DNA from: Acidobacteria bacterium UBA823
Lineage (GTDB): Bacteria > Acidobacteriota > Vicinamibacteria > Vicinamibacterales > UBA823
DNA length: 13,560 bases
Reading direction: 5' to 3'
Assembly (NCBI GenBank): GCA_002296225.1
Contig: DBHR01000031.1
Location: 1 to 13,560, forward strand
A program made the translations under genes and the position numbers. The notes beneath the pieces were generated by a model. It was not told where the DNA came from. It did no database searches and saw only the letters and a program-made list of their open reading frames with translations. Shown in pieces: positions 7,554 to 13,560 of the stretch (its first letter is position 1; each line of letters begins with the position of its first letter).

Positions 7554-8867
7554 GTGAGCCGAACTCTGATCTGGACCCTCGCTTTCTCAATCACGGTAGC
7601 TTGGACCACGCCCGCTCCGGCCCAGACAGCGGTTGGCTTCTGGCCGGAATGGCGCGGACCGTCGGCGACTGGCGTGTCCGCCGACGCTAACCCGCCCCTA
7701 GAATGGAGCGAAACAAAGAACGTCCGCTGGAAGATTGCTATTCCCGGCCGTGGTGCGGCCTCACCGGTCATTTGGGGAGACCGGCTCTTCCTGCTTACCG
7801 CAGTGCCCAAGGGTGTCACCGGCACCGCTGCCCACGCACCCCGCGGTGGGTATCGACCGCGGGACATGCATCAGTTCATGGTGCTGGCAATCGACCGACA
7901 TCATGGCGAGATTCTTTGGCAACGGATCGCCCGGGAAGCCAAGCCGCATGAGGCGACACACGGCGAGAACGGGAGCTGGGCGTCCAGCTCAGCAGTAACC
8001 AATGGCGAGCTTGTGTTTGCGTCGTTTGAATCGCAAGGGGTGTATGCCTACGACCTAGACGGCAACCTCGTTTGGGAGAACGACCTTGGCGACAAGACCA
8101 TGCGGAACGAATTCGGTGAGGGCACCACGCCTACCGTGCACGGCAACCGCCTGCTCGCCGTTTGGGACCACCAGGGCCAGTCGTTCATCGTCGCTCTCGA
8201 CACACAAACTGGCAAAGAAGTCTGGCGGATGAACCGGGACGAGATCGACTCCTGGGCAACGCCACTCGTCGTTGAGCACAACGGACGCGCCCAAGTTGTC
8301 GTGAGCGGTATGAACCGGCTACGCAGCTACGACCTAGAGACGGGTGCGGTCGTCTGGCACGCCGACGGCCTGACCATGAACCCGATTCCATCGCCGGTAA
8401 GCGCCAACGGACTCGTCATCGTCACGGCCGGTTATCGGGGGAGCGACCTGAAGGCGATCGACCTCGACCTAGCTCAGGGTAACATCACTGGCACCGACGC
8501 GATCGTGTGGACGTTGGACCGCGACACACCGTATGTCCCATCGCCACTGCTCTACGACGATTTCCTCTACATCCTCAAGCGTAACAACGGCATCCTATCG
8601 GTCTTCGATGCCAAGACCGGCACACCGCACTATCAGCTACAGCGACTCGCTGAGGTTCCGAACATTTTCGCGTCGCCGGTAGGGGCATCGGGGCGGGTGT
8701 ACATCCCCGGCCGCGACGGCACCACACTCGTGATCCGGCACGGTGGAACATTCGAGGCGCTCGCAGCTAACACGCTCGACGATGGATTCGACGCGTCACC
8801 GGCGCTCGTCGGTGACAAGCTCTACTTGCGGGGCTACAACTACCTATACTGTATCGCCGAGAACTGA
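7554..8867 (+). CDS. Exported PQQ-binding-like beta-propeller repeat protein
   Basis: This 437-residue exported protein is built of PQQ-like (BamB/quinoprotein-type) propeller blades. Residues 1-24 form a signal peptide ending APAQ. The mature protein begins FWPEWRGPSATGVS, a start commonly seen in PQQ-like repeat proteins of Planctomycetes and Acidobacteria. Repeats follow the pattern [A/V]-x-D-x-x-T/N-G-x-x-x-W, for example LAIDRHHGEILWQR, VALDTQTGKEVWRM and YDLETGAVVWHA. No HHDxWDxD motif or haem site is present, so an enzymatic PQQ role is not supported; binding or scaffold functions are equally possible. The GTG start has AGGAG six bases upstream. It probably shares a transcript with the S9 peptidase gene 70 bases upstream, as no terminator lies between them. 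Confidence 0.85.
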   Translation: MSRTLIWTLAFSITVAWTTPAPAQTAVGFWPEWRGPSATGVSADANPPLEWSETKNVRWKIAIPGRGAASPVIWGDRLFLLTAVPKGVTGTAAHAPRGGYRPRDMHQFMVLAIDRHHGEILWQRIAREAKPHEATHGENGSWASSSAVTNGELVFASFESQGVYAYDLDGNLVWENDLGDKTMRNEFGEGTTPTVHGNRLLAVWDHQGQSFIVALDTQTGKEVWRMNRDEIDSWATPLVVEHNGRAQVVVSGMNRLRSYDLETGAVVWHADGLTMNPIPSPVSANGLVIVTAGYRGSDLKAIDLDLAQGNITGTDAIVWTLDRDTPYVPSPLLYDDFLYILKRNNGILSVFDAKTGTPHYQLQRLAEVPNIFASPVGASGRVYIPGRDGTTLVIRHGGTFEALAANTLDDGFDASPALVGDKLYLRGYNYLYCIAEN

Positions 8868-8890
8868 GATTTCAGCACTAAGGAGGCTAA

Positions 8891-9904
8891 TCAGGTCTCT
8901 CGTGTAGCTATTTGCTTCCGTTGAGCAACGGCTTCGGCCAGTACGCACAGGATTTCATACATCATCGTGGCCCCAACGAGTGCCGTGTTGCCCGAAAGAT
9001 CGAATGGCGGTGAGACCTCAACAACATCGCCCCCGATCAGGTGGAGTCCGCGGAGGCCACGCAACAGTCTCTGCGCTTCAATTGTCGTCATTCCGCCGAT
9101 TTCCGGCGTTCCCGTGCCAGGCGCGAATGCTGGATCGAGACTATCTACATCGAATGACACATAGGTCGGGCCATTCCCAGTCCGACACCGAAGCTCGGCA
9201 ATCACCCCCTCCACCCCGAGTTGGCTAAACTCTTCCATGTAGATGACACGCATGCCAGAGTCGAGAGAGAACGCCCATCCCTCTTCTGAGTTTTGCGCAC
9301 CCCGGATACCAATTTGCACCACCCGTTTCGGGTCGAGGAGCCCTTCCTCCACCGCTCGACGAAACGGGGTACCGTGAGTGAATCGGGATCCAAGTTCCTC
9401 ATCACAGGTGTCCGTGTGTGCATCGATGTGGACCATACCAACCGGCTCCTCTACAGCAATCGCCCGGAGGATCGGTAGGCTAATCGAATGGTCGCCCCCC
9501 GCGCTCAGCGGCGCGACACGCGCCTCGCGTATTGTGTCGTAGAACCGCGTGATGTCGGCATGACTTCTCTCGAGATCGAAGGCCTGAGGAAACGGAACGT
9601 CGCCCATGTCAGCGATGCGACATAGTTCGTAGGGGTTAATCTTCGTGACGTGGTGGACCGAGCGAGTCATAGACGACATGTTACGGATCTCGCGGGGTCC
9701 GTGACGCTGGCCAGGGCGGTTTTCTGACCCGGCATCGAACGGCACACCGACCAAGGCGATGTCCAGTTTTGACGGATCACGGATCAAAGGCGTCCGCATG
9801 AAGGTCGGAATTCCCGAATAGCGAGGTGCAGACATGGACGTGTAGTCCAGCTCATTTGCCATAAATGTAGTCCCGTATTCGACAGGTGGGTTGCCGAGGA
9901 GCAT
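8891..9904 (-). CDS. Agmatinase/guanidinobutyrase-type ureohydrolase
   Basis: This cytoplasmic enzyme of the arginase superfamily (337 residues) hydrolyses a guanidino group to urea plus an amine. All binuclear metal ligands are present: H139 in GGDHS, D161, H163 and D165 in HIDAHTDT, and D252 and D254 in SFDVDSLDP. The loop DPAFAPGTGTPEIGG (257-271) and the end VEVSPPFDLSGNTALVGA are typical of the agmatinase branch. The N-terminal PRYSGIPTFMR and the motif THGTPFRRAVEEGLLD resemble guanidinobutyrase (GbuA) at least as much as E. coli SpeB, so the substrate could be agmatine, 4-guanidinobutyrate or another guanidine compound. The start is uncertain: the ATG at 9904 has only a weak GGA upstream, and in-frame ATGs at 9862 and 9835 are alternatives. 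The gene starts 40 bases after tRNA-Ser and may be read through from serS. Confidence 0.9.
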   Translation of the reverse strand: MLLGNPPVEYGTTFMANELDYTSMSAPRYSGIPTFMRTPLIRDPSKLDIALVGVPFDAGSENRPGQRHGPREIRNMSSMTRSVHHVTKINPYELCRIADMGDVPFPQAFDLERSHADITRFYDTIREARVAPLSAGGDHSISLPILRAIAVEEPVGMVHIDAHTDTCDEELGSRFTHGTPFRRAVEEGLLDPKRVVQIGIRGAQNSEEGWAFSLDSGMRVIYMEEFSQLGVEGVIAELRCRTGNGPTYVSFDVDSLDPAFAPGTGTPEIGGMTTIEAQRLLRGLRGLHLIGGDVVEVSPPFDLSGNTALVGATMMYEILCVLAEAVAQRKQIATRET

Positions 9905-9944
9905 GACGGATCCGCTTAGCGTAGACGCGCAATCGGTACAAAAG

Positions 9945-10034
9945 TGGCGGAGGGACTGGGATTCGAACCCAGGGTGGAGTTTCCCCCACAGCGGTTTTCA
10001 AGACCGCCGCCTTCAACCGCTCGGCCATCCCTCC
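9945..10034 (-). tRNA. tRNA-Ser (anticodon UGA)
   Basis: On the minus strand this folds as a 90-base class II tRNA. The acceptor stem is GGAGGGA (10034-10028) with TCCCTCC (9955-9949). The D-arm contains GCCGAGCGGTTGAAGGC. The anticodon stem GCGGT/ACCGC encloses loop CTTGAAA with anticodon TGA (complement of 9998-10000). A long variable arm (TGTGGGGGAAACTCCACC) is typical of serine tRNAs, and the T-arm is GGGTTCGAATCCC. The 3' CCA is encoded, after discriminator G. It lies 17 bases downstream of serS, too close for a promoter of its own, so it is probably cut from the serS transcript. Confidence 0.97.
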
Positions 10035-10051
10035 GACATAGACGGAAGACG

Positions 10052-11341
10052 CTATCGTGGGGGTTCAATGACCTCCTGGTTGTCCATGAACGGACGAAGC
10101 GCTTCGGGCACAACGACGGAGCCGTCCCGCTGTTGACCGTTCTCGAGCACGGCAATCAGGGTGCGACCCACAGCGAGACCGGAACCATTGAGCGTATGCG
10201 CGAGTTCGGCTTTACCGGTGCCGTCGGGTCGGAACTTGATGTCGGCACGGCGGGATTGAAACGCCTCCGTGTTGCTACAAGAGGAGATCTCACGATAGGT
10301 GTCCTGCCCCGGAAGCCACACTTCAAGGTCGTAGGTTTTCGCCGCAGCGAACCCCATGTCGCCGGCACTAAGAATCACACGCCGGTACGGCAGGCCGAGC
10401 TTCTCGAGAACAATCTCTGCGTGCCGGGTGAGCTTTTCGTGTTCGTTGTACGATTGCTCAGGGGTTGTGAACTTGAACAGCTCGACCTTCTCGAACTGGT
10501 GCTGTCGGATGAGGCCGCGTACGTCCTTGCCGTAGGAACCGGCTTCCCGACGGAAGCAGGGAGTGTAGGCCACATAGCTGAGCGGTAGCCGGCGACCATC
10601 AATGATCTCCTCCCGGTGGAGGTTCGCGAGCGGGACTTCGGCGGTCGGAACCAAATAAAGGTTCGAGTCTCCCGCCATCTTGAAAAGATCGGCCTCGAAC
10701 TTAGGCAAGTTGCCGGTACCAACCAGCGCTTGGTCGTTAACGAGAAACGGCGGAGCTATTTCGGTGTAGCCATGCTCCTTCGTATGGAGCGCAAGCATGA
10801 AATTGATAAGCGCTCGGTTGAGCTTCGCACCCGCGCCGACCAACACGGCGAACCGGGCTCCAGACATCTTGCTGGCGCGCTCGAAGTCGAGCACGCCAAG
10901 GTCTGGGCCAAGGTCCCAGTGCGCTTTCGGCGTGAAATCAAAGCTGGGTAGCTTGCCCCAGCGACTGACCTCCTGATTCGCCTTCTCGTCGTCACCACGC
11001 GGCACGCTACTGTGCGGCAGGTTCGGCAGCCGAAGCAACAGTTTCCGTCGGTCCTGCTCGACGGCATCAAGCGCTGCCTCTTGTTGTTTGACCTGGTCGG
11101 AGAATATCTGGCCTTGCTTCAGTAGGTCATCGGACGACTCGCCAGTCTTCTTGGCCCGGGCGATATTGGCGCCTAACTCCTTGCGTAGCCGGCGCGCGTT
11201 CTCGAGCGCTGGGATAATCGCCAGGCGCTTGGCATCAAGCTCCTTGACCGCAGCGAGTTCGACTTGCAGGTTGGTGGCCCGCTCGGCGAGCTTTGCTTCG
11301 ACCTCGTCGAGGTGATCTCTGACCAGTGCTGGGTCGATCAT
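10052..11341 (-). CDS. serS: Serine--tRNA ligase
   Basis: This class II aminoacyl-tRNA synthetase of 429 residues charges tRNA-Ser with serine. Residues 1 to about 110 form the antiparallel coiled-coil arm that grips the long variable arm of tRNA-Ser (heptad-like stretch with LDEVEAKLAERA and LRKELGANIARAKK). The catalytic core follows. It contains the TAE serine-binding loop (233-235), motif 2 (FRREAGSYGKDVRGLIRQHQ, 263-282), and motif 3 (NGSGLAVGRTLIAVLEN, 385-401). Length and motif spacing are normal for bacterial SerRS. The ATG is supported by AAAGG eight bases upstream (complement of 11350-11354). Its cognate tRNA-Ser(UGA) is encoded 17 bases beyond the stop on the same strand. The gene diverges from galU. 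Confidence 0.98.
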   Translation of the reverse strand: MIDPALVRDHLDEVEAKLAERATNLQVELAAVKELDAKRLAIIPALENARRLRKELGANIARAKKTGESSDDLLKQGQIFSDQVKQQEAALDAVEQDRRKLLLRLPNLPHSSVPRGDDEKANQEVSRWGKLPSFDFTPKAHWDLGPDLGVLDFERASKMSGARFAVLVGAGAKLNRALINFMLALHTKEHGYTEIAPPFLVNDQALVGTGNLPKFEADLFKMAGDSNLYLVPTAEVPLANLHREEIIDGRRLPLSYVAYTPCFRREAGSYGKDVRGLIRQHQFEKVELFKFTTPEQSYNEHEKLTRHAEIVLEKLGLPYRRVILSAGDMGFAAAKTYDLEVWLPGQDTYREISSCSNTEAFQSRRADIKFRPDGTGKAELAHTLNGSGLAVGRTLIAVLENGQQRDGSVVVPEALRPFMDNQEVIEPPR

Positions 11342-11445
11342 CGTGACAACCTTTGCCGTTGTCGTTGCCGCCGTCGTGGCGCGGACGCTAGAGGTATTCT
11401 AAATCGTTTATCCCCACGGCGGCACCTGAGATAGGATGCCTGCCG

Positions 11446-11450
11446 AGAGG
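11446..11450 (+). promoter_or_regulatory. Ribosome binding site deciding the galU start
   Basis: AGAGG (11446-11450) stands six bases before the GTG at 11457, an ideal position. The alternative upstream ATG at 11436 has only a bare GAG at suitable spacing. A protein from the GTG begins MLRTIRTAVFPAAGLGTRF, which matches where GalU proteins normally begin. Confidence 0.55.
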
Positions 11451-11456
11451 TTACAC

Positions 11457-12350
11457 GTGCTACGAACCATTCGCACAGCGGTCTTCCCGGCCGCCGGACT
11501 CGGCACCCGGTTTCTGCCAGCGACCAAGGTAATCCCAAAGGAGATGCTGCCGCTGGTCGACAAGCCGATCATCCAGTACGGTGTCGAAGAGGCGGTTGCG
11601 GCGGGTATCGAGCACGTCGTGCTGGTCACCGGCCAAGGGAAACGCGCCATCGAAGACCACTTTGCCGTTGACACCAACCTCCAAAGGTTGCTCAAAGCGC
11701 GCGGCAGAACCGACCTCCTCGCTGAAATTCAGAGCCTCCCCCGCCCCACCAGCGTCACCACAGTCCAGCAGGGCGAGCCGCTGGGCCTGGGCCATGCGGT
11801 GCTCGTCGCACGCAAGTTGGTCAGTGACGAAGCGTTCGCCGTCGTGCTAAGCGACGACGTGATTGACGCTAATCCACCAGCGGTGCGCCAACTCATCAGC
11901 GTCTACGAAAAACTTGGGGACCCAGTGGTCGCGGTCGAACGGATGCCCGCCGATCAAATCAATAACTACGGCGTCGTCTCGGCCGAGCCTGTCGCGGATG
12001 AGGATGGCGTCTACCGGATCCGTGGCATGGTCGAGAAACCCTCAAAGGAGGATGCGCCATCCGACCTCGCTATTATCGGCCGCTACATCCTCACACCCGA
12101 CATCTTCCCTATCCTCGATTCGATCACTTGCAACGCGGGAGACGAAATCCAGTTGACCGACGGGCTCCAGCGACTGCTAGCCCATCGGCCGATCTATGCC
12201 TGTGAAATCGACGGCGTTCGTCACGATACCGGTAGCAAGATCGGCTTCCTCCGCGCGACCGCCTACTTCGCGCTAAAACGCCCCGACCTATCCGAGGCCT
12301 TCCGCGAATACCTCCGCACGCTCGGTACCGCCACCCCGACCGGCGATTGA
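11457..12350 (+). CDS. galU: UTP--glucose-1-phosphate uridylyltransferase
   Basis: This cytoplasmic enzyme makes UDP-glucose from UTP and glucose 1-phosphate, feeding cell-surface polysaccharide, trehalose and galactose metabolism. I take the GTG at 11457 as start (297 residues); an ATG at 11436 would add seven. The nucleotide-binding signature PAAGLGTRFLPATKVIPKEMLP starts near residue 12. Other family motifs are VVLSDDVID (about 130-138), the sugar-phosphate segment VEKPSKEDAPSDLAIIGRYI (from 192), GDEIQLTDGLQ (about 228-238) and VRHDTGSKIGFL (from 254). Length is normal. The gene diverges from serS; the gap of about 115 bases should hold both promoters, but I find no strong -35/-10 pair there, only a TAGAAT on the serS side (complement of 11396-11401). 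Confidence 0.95.
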   Translation: MLRTIRTAVFPAAGLGTRFLPATKVIPKEMLPLVDKPIIQYGVEEAVAAGIEHVVLVTGQGKRAIEDHFAVDTNLQRLLKARGRTDLLAEIQSLPRPTSVTTVQQGEPLGLGHAVLVARKLVSDEAFAVVLSDDVIDANPPAVRQLISVYEKLGDPVVAVERMPADQINNYGVVSAEPVADEDGVYRIRGMVEKPSKEDAPSDLAIIGRYILTPDIFPILDSITCNAGDEIQLTDGLQRLLAHRPIYACEIDGVRHDTGSKIGFLRATAYFALKRPDLSEAFREYLRTLGTATPTGD

Positions 12351-12364
12351 TCCCATCAACTCAT

Positions 12365-12389
12365 CTAGCCGCAACTGAAGACAGGCTAG
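12365..12389. terminator. Weak hairpin between convergent galU and fmdB-like genes
   Basis: CTAGCC (12365-12370) and GGCTAG (12384-12389) can pair around a 13-base loop in the 61-base gap between two convergent stop codons. There is no T-tract on either side, so it is at most a poor bidirectional terminator. Confidence 0.2.
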
Positions 12390-12411
12390 TGCAAACGCGG
12401 CACCACGCAGG

Positions 12412-12801
12412 TTACTTGGAGGTAGGACCAGACGACCCTGACGACGATGAGGAGGAGGACGTCGACGCCGCTTTTGACGGCGAGTTTGAACTCCCGCCGG
12501 ACGCACCCGCCGAAGTGCCTGGCGAGGACTTAGTTTCTTTTTTGCCCTTCGGCTCATCCTTCTGAGCGCCGCTCGACGAACCACTCTTCTCAGGATCGCC
12601 CGACTGTGAAGGGGCATCCGACTTTTTCGCGTAGTCGGTCACATACCAGCCGCTGCCCTTGAATCGAATGGCGGGCGACGACAGCAGCTTCTGGACCGGG
12701 CCGCCGCAGGCCGGGCAGACCTTTTCAGGTGGATCCGAGAACCGCTGAATCCGCTCAAAGCGGTCACCGCACGAACTGCACTCGTACTCGTAAAGAGGCA
12801 T
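12412..12801 (-). CDS. FmdB family zinc-ribbon protein with Ser-rich tail
   Basis: This small protein of 129 residues opens with the FmdB/CxxC-CxxC regulatory-type zinc ribbon: MPLYEYECSSCGDRFERIQ, with C8, C11, C29 and C32 placed to bind one zinc. The conserved follow-up PVQKLLSSPAIRFKGSGWYVTDY (35-57) completes the family domain. Residues 61-129 are low-complexity, with 26 serines among 69 residues plus Gly, Pro, Lys and Ala, and are surely disordered. FmdB was first linked to formamidase regulation in Methylophilus, but the family's general role is unknown, so function is not assigned. A promoter-like TTGACA/TACGAT pair lies directly upstream. I see no Shine-Dalgarno sequence before the ATG. 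Confidence 0.9.
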   Translation of the reverse strand: MPLYEYECSSCGDRFERIQRFSDPPEKVCPACGGPVQKLLSSPAIRFKGSGWYVTDYAKKSDAPSQSGDPEKSGSSSGAQKDEPKGKKETKSSPGTSAGASGGSSNSPSKAASTSSSSSSSGSSGPTSK

Positions 12802-12825
12802 GTTTTCAGGACGTTAGAAACGCCC

Positions 12826-12854
12826 ATCGTACGCCCGCCTCTCCCACCTGTCAA
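12826..12854 (-). promoter_or_regulatory. Sigma70-type promoter upstream of the FmdB-like gene
   Basis: On the minus strand a perfect -35 box TTGACA (12854-12849) is followed, after exactly 17 bases, by TACGAT (12831-12826), four of six bases of the -10 consensus. Transcription would start near 12819, giving a leader of about 18 bases before the ATG at 12801. This suggests independent expression from the DUF885 gene upstream. Confidence 0.55.
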
Positions 12855-12870
12855 CGCGGACCCGGTTTGT

Positions 12871-13560
12871 TCACGCCAACGCGGCGCCGGGGTCGCTGCC
12901 GAGCATGAGGCGCCGGTGCATCCAGAACGGCACAGAACCGTTGCCCAGCAGCTGATCATGGAACGCCTTCAGCGAGAACCGGCTCTGCTGCTTGGCCTCG
13001 AAATCGGCCCTGAGCTTGAGAAGCATCAGTTTGCCTGCTGAATAGACGACGTAGCCGGGGTCGAAAGTCCCGCGTTCAGCCTCACGGCGCGCGCTCTCTT
13101 CCTCCATGAACGCCTCGTCACGAAAGAACCGCATGCCCTGCTCGACCGACATGTCCTCGGCGTGCAGCCGGATGCCGACCACGAGCCGCGCGAGGCGGAT
13201 GAGCGCCTCGGCGAGTTGGCCAAATTTGAGGTGGTCGTCCTTGTGGCCGAACCCAGCCTCAATCATGAGTTGCTCGCCATAGTGCGCCCAGCCCTCGATG
13301 AACCCGATTGAGGCGAGCAGACTCGACTTACGGAGCTTCGACTCGATGTGGCAAACGTGCTGGTAATGCAAGAAGTGTCCGGGATACGTCTCGTGCATGG
13401 AGATCGCCCAGAGCGCTCCGGTGTGAAAATCGCGCAGGTGCCGCTCCTGGCGCTCAGGCGTCCAGGCTGGGTCGACGCCCGTCAGGTAGTAGTAGGTCGG
13501 CAGCGGCCTCGTCTCAAACGGGCCCGGCGCCCACAGGCTGGCAAACGTCCACCGGTAGAA
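12871..13560 (-). CDS. DUF885 family protein (putative metallopeptidase), 5' end outside window
   Basis: These are the last 229 residues of a DUF885 protein, a family of about 600 residues thought to be zinc peptidases. The frame is open right to the window edge, so the ATG at 13398 is internal rather than the start. The fragment contains the family's HExxPGH motif as MHETYPGHFLHYQH (H56, E57 and H62 of the fragment), followed by FIEGWAHYGEQL, whose Glu (about 89) fits a third zinc ligand. Further family-typical stretches are VGIRLHAEDMSVEQGMRFF, YVVYSAGKLMLLKLRADFE and FHDQLLGNGSVPFWMHRRLML near the end. Peptidase activity is inferred from the motif, not shown. A 69-base gap with a promoter separates it from the FmdB-like gene. 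Confidence 0.9.
   Translation of the reverse strand, partial: FYRWTFASLWAPGPFETRPLPTYYYLTGVDPAWTPERQERHLRDFHTGALWAISMHETYPGHFLHYQHVCHIESKLRKSSLLASIGFIEGWAHYGEQLMIEAGFGHKDDHLKFGQLAEALIRLARLVVGIRLHAEDMSVEQGMRFFRDEAFMEEESARREAERGTFDPGYVVYSAGKLMLLKLRADFEAKQQSRFSLKAFHDQLLGNGSVPFWMHRRLMLGSDPGAALA

Noticed and set aside
9945..10034. tRNA-Ser as an integration site for a mobile element
   Set aside because: No integrase gene, no direct repeat of the tRNA end, and ordinary genes lie on both sides.
9944..10588. A 214-codon plus-strand frame running through the tRNA and the end of serS
   Set aside because: It crosses a well-folded tRNA gene and lies antisense to the catalytic end of SerRS, so it is not a believable gene.
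11436..11456. ATG at 11436 as the galU start
   Set aside because: The GTG at 11457 has AGAGG at ideal spacing and gives the normal GalU N-terminus; the ATG remains possible.
1..13560. CRISPR array, insertion sequence or phage segment
   Set aside because: I saw no regularly spaced repeats, transposase or integrase motifs, or terminal inverted repeats anywhere in the window.

Overview
This window comes from a GC-rich bacterial chromosome carrying ordinary, densely packed genes. I see no transposase, integrase, phage gene, CRISPR array or insertion-sequence end. The gene content suggests a Gram-negative, oligotrophic heterotroph, perhaps an Acidobacteriota (Vicinamibacteria-like) lineage. It has several exported proteins with Sec signal peptides, two PQQ-type beta-propeller proteins, a large S9 exopeptidase, a DUF885 protein and a NosR-like electron-transfer pair. 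That taxonomic guess rests on gene mix and protein style only; no marker here is decisive.

Layout. (1) Bases 1-2819, plus strand: the 3' end of an FMN-binding protein, a membrane 4Fe-4S protein whose start overlaps it, and an NSS/SNF-family sodium symporter 13 bases further on. The first two together resemble a NosR that has been split into two polypeptides. (2) Bases 2825-4840, minus strand: an exported PQQ-dependent dehydrogenase of the glucose-dehydrogenase type, convergent with the symporter across only 5 bases. (3) Bases 4841-5179: a divergent control region of about 340 bases with no convincing gene. (4) Bases 5180-8867, plus strand: an exported S9B (DPP IV-like) peptidase followed by an exported PQQ-binding-like beta-propeller protein. 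(5) Bases 8891-11341, minus strand: serS, then a tRNA-Ser(UGA) only 17 bases behind it, then an agmatinase/guanidinobutyrase-type ureohydrolase. (6) Bases 11457-12350, plus strand: galU, divergent from serS. (7) Bases 12412-13560, minus strand: a DUF885 protein cut by the window end, then a FmdB-type zinc-ribbon protein with its own promoter-like sequence.

Working together: the FMN and 4Fe-4S proteins probably move electrons across or to the outer face of the cytoplasmic membrane. The PQQ dehydrogenase oxidises a sugar or alcohol in the periplasm, and the S9 peptidase trims peptides in the same compartment. Sodium-coupled uptake of small amines or amino acids and cleavage of guanidino compounds fit a nitrogen-scavenging life, but no sequence evidence ties these genes into one pathway. 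serS and tRNA-Ser form a clear functional pair. I did not find a clearly novel system. The points most worth a second look are the split NosR-like pair, the S9 peptidase lacking the Glu-Glu motif of DPP IV, and the serS/tRNA-Ser transcription unit.
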